Assembly (NCBI GenBank): GCA_907165065.1
Contig: OU015523.1
Location: 117,578,246-117,642,245 of the forward strand
Reading direction: 5' to 3'
Length of the DNA: 64,000 nucleotides
Source: Caprimulgus europaeus
Taxonomy: Eukaryota > Chordata > Aves > Caprimulgiformes > Caprimulgidae
Shown: in pieces, positions 12,701 through 26,185 of the stretch
Layout of the letters: each line of letters opens with the position of its first letter
Position numbering within the stretch: position 1 is the stretch's first letter
The notes under the pieces: model-generated
The model's input: only the letters and a program-made list of their open reading frames with translations
Told to the model about the DNA's origin: nothing
Databases searched by the model: none
Program-made: the position numbers and the translations under genes

Positions 12701-15700
12701 AGAGTTGCATTCAAAAGCTCCAGAAAGGCAGTCCCGCAGGGACCTTAAAATCTGGAAGATTCACAGTGTCACTTAACTGCCTGTACTATGTCTTGTTTGT
12801 GATTTGTTGTCACTTTACTTTTCATCCACTCTGGCCGTATACATTTGATATGAAAATATAGGAGTTTTCTAATGAATGGGACACAGAAAGTTTCTGTCCT
12901 TTAATAACAAAAGATCTAGAGGTCGTGTATCTCTAATTAGTCTTCTAATTTTGGTTTTCCTTTACAGCCTAGGTACGTATCTTACTAAAATGTCGGTTGC
13001 CATTGAGAGAAAAATGACTATTAGCCAACCATTTTTTCTACCTCTCAAAGAGTTTCACAGTTAATGTATTTCCTACCTACATCCACTTCAGCAGCTGTGC
13101 ATGTCCCTGTATACAATTATGGAAGAAAAACTGCTTGTGTTAGTTAGAACCGGAGCGTGATGTAAGCTGTGGTCTCATATCAGCATGATTTCAGTCCTGC
13201 TGAAGTTAATGGGAAGTTAGTGTGTGCTTCCACGCAAGCATTTTCTGACTTTGGGACCATCCTACAGATAAATACCTATTGTGTCTCCTGTGATCCTAAT
13301 ATAGCCAGGGAAACTCAACACAGAGCTGTGGAAGAAGTAATGGAGCAAAAAAAGAATTGCTGCAGCATGTTGTAAACACGGAGAGCACTGCCCAGAAATT
13401 TAAAATGAGTGTTTGTTGTCTCCTTTCATCAACTTTTCCCTAAGACTGTTTACTTAAGAGCTCTTCCACTGTTGCCAGGAATGCAGTTATCCTATTTTAG
13501 GCTGTATGTACTCAATAAAGCTGTAAGCTCTTCCCACAGTGGGTGAGAGGGGCTTTGAGCTGGTGTTGTGATGCTGCAGTGCTGTGGTGCACCAAACTCT
13601 GCAGGTATTTAAAATAAAGCTCTTGGCTCAAAGGTGCTCACCCTCTCTGCAGCAGTGAGCAAACATTACAATGTAGTTTGGTTGTTTGGTCATTTTTCTC
13701 TCACTTGTATAAACTGGACCTCCTAATAATACAAAAAGTCGATGTCCCCAGATAATCTACCAAAATCAGATGCAGAGAGAGAGGAGAGGTTCTGAAGCGG
13801 AGGGAGCAGGCGATAGACATGAGAGGCTGTAGGGCAGATGGAAGGGAGGAACTGATATAAATTTAGCCTCATTTTATGTGCTGTGTATTGCCCCTGCTTC
13901 TGCTGAATCATCAGATCTTGCATTTTTAACAGATTTCCCATTGGTTATGTGTGTGAAAACACAGCAGATACAGTGACAATACAGGAAAGAAGAATTCTGT
14001 ACTTATATAACCTGCTGCAGAAAAGTATGTTCTTATTGAACCTGGTAAGCTCTGAGGATCATAATGCCTTCACTGTTATATCTGTGAATGCTTTTTGTAT
14101 ACTTCGTGGCCTCTTCACTGAATCTAAACAAACCAACTTAAACTTAAACAACCCTGTGAGTGAACTCGATTCAACCTCCCTGCCAGAAGGGGAGGCCTCT
14201 CTCATTAGCAATTTCAGATGGAGCAACTGTAGTTTGTTTGGCCTTTGTACCAGTCTTTATATTTTAATGAATAGACTAAAAGGTGGAAAAGTAGTGGCAG
14301 TTTGGGGGTGTGGGAGGGAAGAACCAAAACAACCATCTTTGAACTGCTTGGATCAGATTCAGCCCAGCAGCAGAAGTCCAGCCCCAAGCAGGGCTGAATT
14401 TGGCACCGTCGGACACTGCTCCACCGCTGCTGGGGTGGATTTGTCCTGCCTGGAATTTGAGAAACAGGCTGTTTCATGTGCTTTCTTCACTCTACTGCTT
14501 ATTAAGAATTTGACCTTTTGAGAGGTCAGTGTCTTGGTGCACCCTAGAGTCTTGTAGGTGAGTGGCTATTCGAGCTAAATCTTCAAATACAAGTCAGCCC
14601 TGGAGCTATCTTAAGGAGCAACTTCTCTTCTGCTTATGGCTGACTTGCTGTTGCTCCTCCATGGCTTTCTGAGTTGCACCATCACTTGTTTCTGGGAAGG
14701 TTGTTTTTTTTTTTTTTTTTCTGGGGGGGACCCAAAAATGGATGTCTGATTTCAGCTCTGTTACGTGTTCGGCTCATGCTGAAATCCTTGTGCGACTTTG
14801 CTTCACTTCGTTCACATGTTCATCTGACAGTGATTTTTCCCCTTGCTCCGTACTAGGTGAAACAGGGTCATCTGTGTGCAGCCACAAGCTTTCCCACTAA
14901 GGTAGTCATTTAGAACAAACAGAATTTTTTTTCTTAGACGTCAGCTCACAACCTGATGTCAACGTGAAGGATTTAAGAAAGCCTGTTTTGGCTGGCATAG
15001 CAGGCTGTCCGTCTGTGCACATGCCTAAACTGATCTCCTGCTGGGGGTCAGGAAGGGAATTCCTCCATCTGGAGCAGCACACAAAGAGCCAGGAGCATTT
15101 CTGAAGGAGGGAAAAGCTCACATTCCTGCTGGGCATCAGCTACCTGCGGCTTCCAGGGGGACATGCAGCACAGGACCTGCTAGCCCTTTGCTCAAGGGAC
15201 CAGCTTGGTTGTGGCATGTAGATACCCATCTTTGCCTCTCTGTACACCACAGCATTTGTTACACATCCTCCAGGAGGAAGCCCTGACATCCAGTTCCTAC
15301 CTGCTGTATTAAAACACCTTCATTTTATTCCTCTCCGGGTGAGTTGAGGGCACTGTGGTCTGTAGCTCCCCACAGTGGGAGATCTCCAGTAATGCTTTAG
15401 GCTTCAGTGAGTTTGCAGGGATGGAGGGGGGTGGCTGGGTTTGGGTTTTTTTAACTATCTCTGCACTTGGCCTGTTTCACCCTTTGCAGGAGGTAATATA
15501 TGTCCCAAGTAATGAGATTTTTTTTTGTCAGTTTGTCTGCAAGGTTCAAAGGAGCAGAAATGCTTGGTAGCTTTTGTCTCCCCTTTGGGAAAGAAAAATG
15601 CAGCCCTCAAATTCCTGTTGTGCTGCTGGTGAGTGAAATGTGTCCTGAATTGCAGCCGTCATCGCTAAGGGCAGCCAGGGGAACATCTCTCACCTAGACA

Positions 15701-17353
15701 GAGCAAAGCATGCAGGCATCTGCCAGCCAAAGAACATTCTTCATCACAAATGAGGAGGGCAGGGATTTGAAAGCACATTCTGATTTTATTTGGGCCAGTA
15801 CCTTTGGATAAGGTTTGACTAGAATGAGGTTGTTAACATTTCTCCCAGGCTTCCATCTGCTTCTCTGAAGAGCAGTGTCTGCTCTTCACATGAGGGTGCC
15901 TGGAGAGATGCCCCAGCTCTGCTAATCTCACCTAGGAAGAAGCTAGGCCAGTCTGCTTGGGATTTCCTTTGTAGTGTCCCAGCTGACTCCTCAAAAGGGC
16001 ATGGGGTTTATTGATAACCACAGAAGATAATGAAGGGAGGAGGATGGGAAGAAGAGTTGTTCCTTCATCGAGTCCCACCTCCAGCTGCTGGAGGTGGGTG
16101 TTATATTGAGACAGGACTTGAGTGCGCTCAGTCCGTGTGGGGGGGGAAATGCCCCTCATGGGACAGACCTTAGCTGCAGCAGACCTTGTCTAGGACAAGC
16201 TGTCCTCTGAGATTAAAACTCAGAAAGGTCCCTGTGGCTGGTTCCACAATGTGCCATTATGAGAAGGACAGTAGTGAGCAACGAACCGTGGTTGGACTCC
16301 TTGGGACTGTCCCATGGATCTGGGGCACACTGAGGGGAATGAGCCACCCACCACTATTGACCAAGGGCATTGAACTGAGGATTCTGTTATTTCAATAAGC
16401 AACCGCTTAAGTCCAGCATTTTCCAGGCTGAAGCAACACAAGCCCTGGCCATCTGATACGTGTCTGTTGCACAAAACAGGACAAACCCCATTCATGTCCC
16501 AGTCTTGCATTTACTCTTGAGGCTGAGAGAGTCATGAAGAACAGAAGATGTTCCTCCTGATCTTCACCCCATTATGTTACTGTGATTTGTTTAGTTTATT
16601 TTTTTGTGTCTGTATCTGAGGATTTAAAATGAGCTTTAAAATGGGTTTGAGTGTTTCTTCAGAAGTATGATTGGCATCTTAACACTCGTGTTAACCAGCT
16701 TAGTTTTCACGTGTGTGTATATTTGCTGCCACTTGCTATAGTTGTGTTTCTCTGAGCTAAAATAACAAGCAACTACACAGGTCAATCTTCTGTTCGTGAT
16801 CTGTTTTTATTCCAGCTTAATTCCTTGCATGCCCCGGCACTGGGACTGCAGCCCTCCATCCCTTCCTGGCTGTGCAAACAGAAGAGGTATCTCTAGCCAG
16901 GAGAGGTCTCCGTGAAGGAGGGGAGATCTCTGTATGGAGAATTAGAGAGCCAGTGCACTACTTTAGCATTGAAACTTTTGAAGTGCACACACAACCAGAA
17001 AATAGCAGTAGTCTGGAAACACTCAGACTTTTTGGACCATTCCTGTCAGGCTATTTTTTCAGGTCAGTTGCAAACACAGACAGATATTGTGTGCCTCCAG
17101 CCCATATTTCATTTTTTTTCCTTTGTACCCATATATGCACTTTATATAATGTGTTTGTGGTCAAGGAAGGAGGGCACTTTTTCGTAGGGATACTGGGAAT
17201 AACCTCCCAGTATCTTCCCTTCAGGTCATTCTTGGCCTGACGTAGCCTAAACTGTTTCTTGAGTACATTTCATAGTGTTTCATTCCACTGTGATTTCTGC
17301 CCCATTTTTTTTTTTTCCACAAAAGCCATAAACTGAAGGAAACATGAGCACAA

Positions 17354-17380
17354 CATAACCTATCATAACCTATCATAACA
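17354..17380. repeat. Short tandem repeat, unit about 10 bp
   Basis: The unit ATAACCTATC is repeated about two and a half times. Confidence 0.8.
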
Positions 17381-17389
17381 ATCCCTTAC

Positions 17390-17414
17390 ATTCTGTGATT
17401 CTGTGATTCTGTGT
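17390..17414 (+). repeat. Orphan CR1-tail-like octamer repeat
   Basis: Three copies of ATTCTGTG occur in tandem with no CR1 body directly upstream. The octamer is the terminal repeat of avian CR1 elements. It may be the remnant of an extremely truncated insertion or a decayed copy. Confidence 0.75.
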
Positions 17415-17542
17415 AATTTTATGCAAGATGCTGAGTTATATTTGGAGATTAATGAGAGAGAAAATAAATTGACAGTTTTAGGTCCTAATGTCTTGGGTTT
17501 ATAAGATACTATGACATAATAATAATAATTATGACATAATAA

Positions 17543-17899
17543 GGGGGAAACTTATAGCAGCCTTCCAGTACCTGAAGGGGCCTACAAGAAAGCTGGGGAG
17601 GGACTTTTTACAAGGGCATGTAGTGATAGAACAGGGGAAATGGCTTTAAGCTGGAAGAGGGTAGGTTTAGATTAGATATTAGGAAAAATTCTTTACTGTG
17701 AGGGTGGTCAGACACTGGCACAGGTTGCCCAGGAAAGTTGTGGATGCCCCTTCCCTGGAAGTGTTCAAGGCTGGATGAGGCTTTGAGCAACCTGATCTAG
17801 TGGAAGGTGTCTCTGCTGATGGCAGGGGGGTTGGAACCAGATGATCTTTAAGGTCCCTTCCAACCCAAACCATTCTGTGATTCTGTGATTCTGTGATTA
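17543..17899 (+). mobile_element. CR1 LINE 3' fragment (group A)
   Basis: The copy begins in the block TATAGCAGCCTTCCAGTACC of ORF2 and passes through the C-terminal coding region. It ends in the group A 3' UTR with the GGAAGGTGTCTCTGCTGATG block, the CCAACCCAAACCATTCTGTG block, and three ATTCTGTG octamers. It is 5'-truncated and 357 bp long. Confidence 0.95.
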
Positions 17900-20800
17900 T
17901 TTTTGATTCCATAAAATTTATTAAACCCAGCTATAAAAAATACTGGTTTATATTATTTGATAACTTTTGAAAAACAGAGAGTGAAGAGCTCTAGAGGGTT
18001 TGAAAAATTATTTATAGGAGTGCTATCCAACTTGTTTCACTATAATTGTATTCTTTCACTGTAATCATATTCAACTAGCATCAACAGGAGTAGCTGATGA
18101 GCTCCAGTGGTGACTGTGCTTCACACACTTGAGATTTCCTACATTCAGTATTACACAGAGTGTTTTCAAGAAGCAATATTATTTCTAACTATCAAAAAGC
18201 ATGTAAATTTGTATTTTAAAAATCCACTGTCATTACATCTGTGCATCTCGCAGCATCCCTGTGCACTACAGCTGGGAATTGGCCCCCAGGCACTGAAAAC
18301 TGGATAATTTCCAGGCAGGTTGTGACACAGGTCTATGTCACTGCTCTAATTCTTGCCACAATGTTCCAAAGTTGTAAAAGTCAGAAGCCAGTGCACCGGA
18401 AACTGCATTTTGCTACGGATACAGGTTAGTGAGGGCTTTTCCAGGGAAGGGGGTTCGCACAGCACTGAGTGTCCCACCATTCCTGTCTCATGAACTCGGT
18501 GGAGGACTGCAATAACATCTTTGCTGTAAGCAGATTTACACAGATACACCCAGAACAAACATTTCCTGTCATTTTTTATCTCCTTTGTTAGATACAAACA
18601 CAAATGTCTCCAAGGACAATCAAATGGGAACACTTTGAAATGAACCCAAGCAGTGAGCAAGTGCATTAACATGCAGGATCCCATTTTAGTTTTCTAATTA
18701 AACTCAATTGTGTTCTCTGACCTGCATTTTAAATACTGAATATTTTAGTGAGATTCATACTTTTTTCCCCCTAGCCTGGCTCCTTTCAGGCTTTGTTCAG
18801 CATGTGAATAGCTCCATTAGGGAAATGTGAAAGCACTGGACTATGCATTGAGTTGCTATTTTGACATTCCAGAGGGAGATGCTACTAAGCTGTAAATTAC
18901 AGAATTGGACATCATTGGTTTGAATTCAGATCAGTTTGGCCTGAAAAGCTGGGTTTAGCTGTTTGACCTGCCCTGACCCGTTTCTGTCCTTTGTTTAGTA
19001 AGGTACCTGAGTTGTTTGCAAATTTCCTCCTACTCTACCTTGCACAGAAATCTGAAGTACACAAATGTTTTAGCCCATATCTCTGGCTTCGGTGAAAGAA
19101 AAATAATTTTGTGCCTCTTCATAATATGAGATTTTTAAACATTTTTGTTGTTGCCCTTTCTTTTTTATTTTTTCCAGCATGCCACAGTTCCAGACGTGTA
19201 GCTCCAAAAAAAATATTGCTTATAAAATTCATTAAATTCTGGACACTGTTGAAGCTAAGATTTAATACAATGATTAAAACCAATACTTAACAGTTACCTG
19301 AGATGAGATTGCACACAGGGTACAGGGTTGCACACCTTGACTCCAGGAAGAAGCAGAATACTCTGCTTAAATCATAGCCTAGCGCAGAGCTTTGCTGGCG
19401 TGTTGGAGGGACAGGGCTGGAGGAGTAAGAGCCGTGCTGATGGGTCTGTGCTGTGCTCGAGAGAGATATTGAAGAGGCAGCAGTAGCAGCCCTGACATAG
19501 AGGGAGAGGTGGAAAGAAGCAGTGAAGTGAGGAACATGGCTGTGGGATATTTCCATATAGGCTTGACTAAGTGGGAAGGAAATGAATCCTTTCCCAAGGC
19601 TACTCAATGGGGAATGTAATCTCTTCATGTAGATCAATAATCACACATTTCCCTCTCTCCATCCCAGGAGGACTAATAGGGACAAGCAGCATTAGGCAAA
19701 ACAATTTCTCTCATGGCTGCAAAATTGTGCACAGGTCTTCCTTCCGATGTATTTCCTACCCTGTGCCAACATGCAGTGACATTACGTGGGCTAAGCTAGC
19801 AGGACACTGAAAAGGGGAGAGGAGCTGGGTTGAAGCATTCAGCTGGGGTAACAGTGTGCAAAGGGAATTCACTTTCTTTAAAGTAGCAAGTTCATCTGGG
19901 AGCCCAAGATTTGCAGAGGCTGCTGCTGTCTGTGGATTTATATTGACACTGCAAGCACGGTCTGAGATCAGGCTGATGGAAATGCAGCACCCAGACAGCA
20001 AATTCTTGCTCATTGATTTTCATAACCCTTCTTGTTAAGTCTGTACCGTGTAAGCAGCTCTGAGCATTTGCTTTTTCTCTCCTCTCATGCAACATCCAAC
20101 CACCTTTATAACCAAGGAGAAAATTGGAATCAGATCAGAGTTCACTTTAGCGAACAAATTTACAATTTATGCAAAAATATGAAGCGATTTGGGCTTTGAA
20201 TGAGATGGTAATTACAGTTTGTCATTTTTCCCTCACTCATTTCCAAAAAAATAAAAGACTGCACTGATCTGGGATTTATTTGGCAGATTTGACAACTGTG
20301 CTTGCTTCTTGGGATTGAAGGGGAGAAAGCAAGTTAGAAAGTTCAGCCTCAGACAAAAAATAAAAGTCTAGGAAAAAGAAAACAGCCACGATGTTAATAA
20401 TCACAATGTGATGCCTTTATGGTGTGTCTAGGCTTAAGCGCAGTCCAAGGAGCTTTAAACTCCTGAATACTAATTCAAACATGTTCATATAAAGTGGATA
20501 GTGTGCCTTAACCATAAATAAAAGGGATGAGGGAAGAGTCCTGGAAGTGATTTTGGGGCCAAACTTGCTTTTAATGAAGCCTCTCGAAGTTTTACCACTT
20601 GCTTCAGTAAGGTCAGATTTCAGCCTTTGGAAATGATCCTGCCAAGCACTAGAAATAGGTTGAGAATTTATATAGGTGAATGGGTTTGTCTCCAATTTCT
20701 GTGAATTCTCCAGGTTAGCTCTGGGAGTTAAGTTATGCAAATAAATTAGAAGAAATTGGAAAAAGCATCCATGTGTGTGCCTGCATGTGGTTTTAGAAAA

Positions 20801-21331
20801 ACATGTTGAATATATTAACACTGAATGAGAGCAGAGGGAATTCATAAAATGTTTTACATTCTACTAATTCCTGAGCTACGCCACAGATGTAAGAGGAAAC
20901 CACGTGGCACTGGTAGAAAAAGCTTTTTGCAGAGTTCAGTGGGCATCTGGCTACAGTTAAGGCATGGTTGTGTTTTGTTTTTTTTTAATATGGGATGAAT
21001 ACCCTTTTAAAATATGCAGTCCTATAGGTTCTGAGTTGGGAAGAGCTGACATTAGTCAAGGGGACCATAAACAAAGGTGCACGCTGTTGGGAGAAGCGTT
21101 CATTCGGTAACTTGCACGTTCTGAGCATTCATAATGTTTTGGCCCTGGATCTAAGAATCACAGTGATGAGCTGTTCAGGATTCAGAAGGACTTGAATGAG
21201 AAAGAAAGAGAGAGAGAGAGAGAGAGACCCAGAACTTTGAGGAATCTCTTCTGATGACAGCTGCCTTTTACTGTTATGTTTTGCTGGCCCAGCTTAAGAC
21301 CTTGTTCAAGATCCTGGTGGGGTAGCCCAGT
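17900..21331. other. Unrecognised sequence
   Basis: No gene or transposon is recognised. A GA dinucleotide repeat lies at about 21207-21226. Confidence 0.6.
21207..21226. repeat. (GA)n microsatellite
   Basis: About ten uninterrupted GA dinucleotides follow a short GAAA-rich stretch. Confidence 0.9.
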
Positions 21332-21514
21332 AGAATCATAGAATCAGAGACTCATGGAATGGTCTGGGTTGGAAGGGACCTTAAAGCTCCTCCAGTTCCA
21401 ACCCCCCTGCCATCAGCAGGGACACCTTCCACTAGACCAGGTTGCTCAAAGCCTCATCCAACCTGGCCTTGAACACTTCCAGGGAGGGGGCAGCCACAGC
21501 TTCTCTGGGCAACC
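21332..21514 (-). mobile_element. CR1 LINE 3' end (group A)
   Basis: The minus strand shows the group A tail (complement of TAGAATCATAGAATCAGAG at the left edge), the GGGTTGGAAGGGACCTTAAA block, the CCATCAGCAGGGACACCTTC block, and the final codons of ORF2. It is truncated after the TCTCTGGGCAACC block. Confidence 0.94.
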
Positions 21515-24500
21515 AGTACTGCTGCTGGTAGTGGTGTTGCCTTATTTGTAGGCTCCATGTAGAGGCTGATGCAGAGACCTGGAGCTTTTGGTCAGGGCAG
21601 ATGTCTCAGCAGAGTTTTTGAAGGCTTTTTTGAGAGTGCAAGACTTCATACCTTATGGCTGTTTTAAGGCTGATACAAGCTTTTAACACCAAAATGTTCA
21701 ACCTCTTTCTGTAGGACAGGATTTGTGCATTCCCAGATTATTGTAATTCCATTGGCTCTACTTCACCCTTTCTGAGGTTTTCATCCATGTTTCTCCCTTT
21801 CTCCTCTTTGCAGTTGAGCTGTGCCTTAAGAAAGTCATAAATCCTTTGTCTTTTTTTAAATCTTATTTTTATTTTTTCCAGAGGGAATAGCTGTGACACC
21901 AGAAATTGGAAGTTAGTGGACCAGATTCTGGTGATGCGGGAGTTTGTCCTTTAATAAAAGTTTAAATGTAGCATTTCTCTGTGTGATACACACTGCACAC
22001 TCCTGCTAGGAGCAACATTTTTAGTGACCTGATCTTAGAACAAGCTCAGTGTTGTATACCCCTCCTTCTATCCCACTGCCAGCCACCTTCAGTGAAGTCC
22101 ATATCAAGTCTTGACATCCTTGGCCATCTGTGGCTGTTTGCCTCTATTCATACTTCTCTCACCACATTTTTCTTTTCTTTTCACTGGTGAACTTCTTGGT
22201 GGAGGATCTTCTGTCATTTGTCCCTTTCTCTTTCCTTGATCTTTGAGAGATCTTAACCATAACTATGGATGCAACTTCTATTACTATGTGTATATCCTAT
22301 GGTTATATTTCTCTAGATGTAAACCTTTTTCCCAACTACAGTCCTTTCTCTCTGAGCTACAATTGTAGCCTGATTCAGAGAGTCTCCTGTGACCTCTCCT
22401 AAGGGGTATCTAGCTGTTAGCTCACCTCTGTGTACCTAGGATAGAGAACTTGATATTTCATTCCCTGCCTTCTTTCTGGTCACTTGAAGCAGCAGCAGCA
22501 ACCTCCATCCTCAGGCTCAACCCATACCCTAGGTCTCTCGAAAGGTTGTGCTCAGTATATCTGCGTGTTGTCTGTTGCTTTTTGCCTAACATCTCCAATG
22601 TATGGTCTTTCTTACAGTAAAGTGTCACACAGATCTAATTTCATCCAGGCTTTCGTAAGTCTATCTAAATTAACTTGAAGCATTGTTGCTTTGCTCCTAT
22701 CCTTTCTGGGTTCTGCTATGGTTTCTCCACTTTTCTGTGGTGATTCAAACCAGTCTTTGTGGTAAGAGCGGTTCACAGGTGATCCTCACTGCATGGCTTC
22801 TTTTATTTATTGTCAAGATGTTGATTCCCAATTCAAAGCAGCCTGCAACAGAGCCTCTATCATTCCCTTGGTATATTCTCTGTTTTCTCTCATTTCCCCG
22901 TGTTAGAAAGAACTTCCTCTGAGTACCACCAAAGCTGCAACACTAGAAACTTTTCAAAACAAAATCTACCTTACCAAGTTAGGCTACTGATATATCAAAA
23001 TCAGTGCTTATCTTGCAGGTACATAGCTGTGCTCTGCTGCATGCCTGTGCCAGCTGGGCCTTCCTATGCTTGATTGGGGCAGGTTTTTGCTCTAATACCA
23101 CCTCCAGGACAACCACTCTGGGGCTCACTAGCAGAGACCCCCCTAAGGTGCCATGGTAACTCAAGAAGAGAAGGAAGTTTACAGAATATTTGGTAGGCTC
23201 CATCTGCTTACCTCTGAGCCCTGGCCTTTGAGAGTCTTTCTTTAACCTTTTGTTCAGTATGGAAACAATGAATTAATTCCTTTTTTGTTTTAGGGAAAGT
23301 TTTTTAACCCTTTAGCCTGTGACCTCCCTGAAGAGCTGTGCTGGCAGGAGCGTGCTTTGCGTGTGCTTCTCAGCCCTTCCTGTAAGGCTGAAACTAAACA
23401 TCCACGTTTGGCTGCAGTTCTTCTGCAGTCTGGAAAAGCTTCCCTTTAGTGCAGTAAAACTGAAAACTCATTTTGCACGCTTCAGCCACAAACCATGAAA
23501 CTCAGCCTGTGAACTCTGCATGGCAGCAGCGTTGGGAAGCTGAAGCGTCTTTGTGTTTGCAGTAAAGTGTGTATGGAAAGGGAGCTAGTGGGGGAACCGA
23601 GATCGTATTTAACTGGTTATTTACTACATGTCAGATTCACAGGATCAGATGTGTTCACCAAATTTGTGAATTAATGTCATAGGACTGAAGTACAACCTCT
23701 GGGTGATGGAATATTGCTAGGAGCCATCTATACCCTTTGGCCATCCCAAAACATCTCCTTACAGCCTCCCGACCCATGTTCTCCTCAGTCTGTCTTTGAC
23801 ACACACAGGGTGTAGACATCTACAGCAGAGGTCGTTCCTTGGTCTTATAACCAGTGGGAAGAAGTGAGCACCCACTATCACCCCAGCTGAGAAATCTGCC
23901 TGATGATGACATACAGCAGTATCACCTCTGTTAGGCTTTTTTTTTTTGGCTGTGAGAAATGGTGTTGCTTTGCTCAGATACCTGTGCCCTGCTAGGAGCT
24001 CTCTGGTGGGACAGGAGACCACCAGCATTAACACTGGTGAGGCATTCCTGGTGTGAGGGGTGGGTGGCATTAATCCAGGCTGAGCCCGAGCCACCAGGCA
24101 GGAGAAGGTGGGGAAGGACTCTCTCTTATGGAAAGTGTCTTTTATGATAAAAACTTTACACAAATTATACAGGACAGGTGGATTTGGGGTTTCTTTCAGA
24201 TCTCCTAAGAAGAGTCGCCACATAACAATCCAGAAGTTGCTAATTTAGGGGGTTTTTTTAACTTCAGAAATTAGTAAGTGAAAAAAATAATGTCTTTAGG
24301 GACTCAAATACAGATTTCTAGCATTCAAATATGCCCTACTTGGAATATTAACTGTCTTTAACATTTGCTTAGATTGTTGGGTTTTAGTATTTGTCTTTAT
24401 TTTTGTTTTTCATTGGTATAAATAGATAGTTGATCTATAACATATGTACACGATAAATAGCTACATCTGGCCAGCAAAAACATAACTACCAATGTTCTGT

Positions 24501-24556
24501 GGAAATATGCCTGTTCCAGGTAAATGCTATGAAATTACTTCCTAGGCACGTGATCA
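21515..24556. other. Unrecognised sequence
   Basis: There are only short ORFs, the longest on the minus strand at 23759-24223 (154 codons, no recognisable domain). No transposon is recognised. Confidence 0.6.
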
Positions 24557-24734
24557 TGTGTGGTGGGTTGACCCTGACTGGACGTCAGGTGCCCACCAAA
24601 GCTGCCTCCTTATCTCAGCTGAACAGGGGAGAGAAAATATAACGAAAGGCTCGTGGGTTGAGACAAGGACAGGGAGATCATTCACCAGTTACTGGCACGG
24701 GCAAAACAGACTCAATGCAGGGAAATTAATTTAA

Positions 24735-24740
24735 TTTATT
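24735..24740 (-). terminator. Polyadenylation signal in the LTR
   Basis: AATAAA on the minus strand, in the 3' part of the LTR about 180 bp before its end, consistent with the poly(A) signal of an LTR. No transcript evidence is available. Confidence 0.45.
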
Positions 24741-24959
24741 ACCAATCAAATCAGAGTCGGATCATGAGAAATAAAAACAAATCTTAAAAAAACATCTCCC
24801 CACCCCTCCCTTCTTCCTAGGCTCTACTTCACTCTGAATTCTCTACCTCCTCCATCACAGCAGCGCAGGGGGGCAGGGAATGGGGGTTGGGGTCAGTTCA
24901 TCACACATTGTCTCTGCTGCTCCTTCCTCCTCAGAGGGAGGACTACTCACACTCTTACT

Positions 24960-25390
24960 CTGCTCCAGTGTGGGGTCCCTCCCATGGGAGACAGTCCTCC
25001 ATGAACTTCTCCCATGTCAGTCCTTCTAACATGCCACAGTTCTTCACAAATTGCTCCAGCCTGGATCCTTTCCATGGTGTGCAGTCCTTCAGGAAGGGAC
25101 TGCTCCAGTGTGGTTCCCCCACAGGGTCACAAGTCCTGCCAGCAAACCTGCTCCAGCCTGGGCTCCTCTCTCCACAGGGCCACAGGTCCTGACAGGAACC
25201 TGCTCCAGCGTGGGCTTCCCACAGGGTCACAGCCTCCTTCAGGCATCCACCTGCTCCGGCATGGGGTCCTCCATGGGCTACAGGTGGTCATCTGCTCCAC
25301 CATGGACCTCCATGGGCTGCAGGGGGACAGCCTGCCTCACCATGGTCTTCACCACAGGCTGCAGGGGAATCTCTGCTCCGGCACCTGGAG
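24960..25390 (-). repeat. Degenerate tandem units inside the LTR, about 40-55 bp each
   Basis: Within the LTR, units built round CTCCAGYRTGGG and a CCCAYRGGG/CCATGGG block, followed by a CAGTCCTTC-like block, recur about seven to eight times. The same arrangement is seen in the LTR copy at 63201. It is therefore an ancestral feature of the element and not a local expansion. Confidence 0.7.
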
Positions 25391-25541
25391 CACCTCCTGC
25401 CTCTCCTTCTTCACTGACCTTGGTGTCTGCAGAGTTGTTTCTCTCACATCTTCTCACTCCTCTCTCTGGATACAACTGAGCAATTTTTTTTTTTTCCCCT
25501 TCTTAAACATGTTATCCCAGAGGCACTACCACCGTCACTGA

Positions 25542-26185
25542 CACTTAGGGTCCTCCCCAGTCTACACCAATTGTGTAATTTGGCTTTTGGGGTTCTTGGT
25601 GTGAAGGATCATTGGCATCACACCATTATGTTTTCCTCAACTGTTTCCTTTTCAATGTTCCTAGGAAAATTTTGATTAAAGTTTTGGGAGAAGCAGTTAA
25701 GAGTGGTCTGCTGCTGCTACTGAGTGGCATTAGCAGGAAAAATCTCATATGATGTCATTGTCTGCTTTTATTCTGCCCTTCCTGCTTCACCTAATTAATT
25801 CTGAGGGCAACTGTTGCATATTAGGAAGCTAATGATCAAGTAATTTATGCTGATTGCATACCTCCTGTGGCTGGTAAAGCATCCCAACTACGTGAAGCAA
25901 GGCAGGAATTTGGAGCATCTCTTGCTTGGTGTTTCTTACCCTTACCAAGAGCAGCGTTCTCTCTTTTCCCCTCTGCTGTATAGATCCATAGTTCCTGTTC
26001 AATAGATGTATAGTCCCTCTGGAAGCGTTCTCTGGCTGGCTGTTATGCTATAACATGGTTTTGCCACTCAGCCACATCTTTCCCCAGCAGGCCCAGTTAT
26101 GGCCAAAGCTGGCACCGTCAGCTTCTCGAATCTACGCGGCATGCTCAGCTGGCTGGGAGCTGCCTGATTTTCTATGCAGACATTT
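25542..26185. other. Unrecognised sequence
   Basis: No gene is seen. The left part directly abuts the truncated LTR but does not match the rest of that LTR type. Confidence 0.55.

Larger units (their letters stand above)
9791..17542. other. Long unrecognised stretch, probably ME3 intron
   Basis: No gene, RNA gene or transposon is recognised over 7.7 kb. The longest ORF (13949-14521, + strand, 190 codons) has no recognisable motif and no flanking splice or promoter evidence, so I consider it chance. A T run of about 17 lies at 14704-14720. Short tandem features at 17354-17414 are listed separately. Confidence 0.6.
24557..25541 (-). mobile_element. Incomplete solo LTR of an avian endogenous retrovirus-like element
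   Basis: The left edge TGTGGTGGGTTGACCC is the complement of the LTR 3' terminus (…GGTCAACCCACCACA). The sequence matches in order, in opposite orientation, the LTR that begins at 63201. On the minus strand there is a polyadenylation-type AATAAA at 24735-24740, and a weak TTTAAGAAG TATA-like site near 25500. Similarity stops near 25541, so the first 170 bp or so of the LTR are missing, the terminal TG among them. No internal retroviral region adjoins it. ORFs of up to 175 codons on the + strand lie antisense to the LTR and are not genes. I recognise the LTR type as common in neoavian birds but cannot name its Repbase entry. Confidence 0.85.

Noticed and set aside
13949-14521. 190-codon plus-strand ORF
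   Set aside because: No family resemblance or motif, overlapping minus-strand ORF of similar quality, and no supporting context.
14704-14720. T run as a transcription terminator or poly(A) of a processed gene
   Set aside because: No hairpin and no upstream gene or retrocopy. It is a simple homopolymer.
25014-25541. 175-codon ORF as a protein gene
   Set aside because: It lies antisense within an LTR and follows its tandem units.
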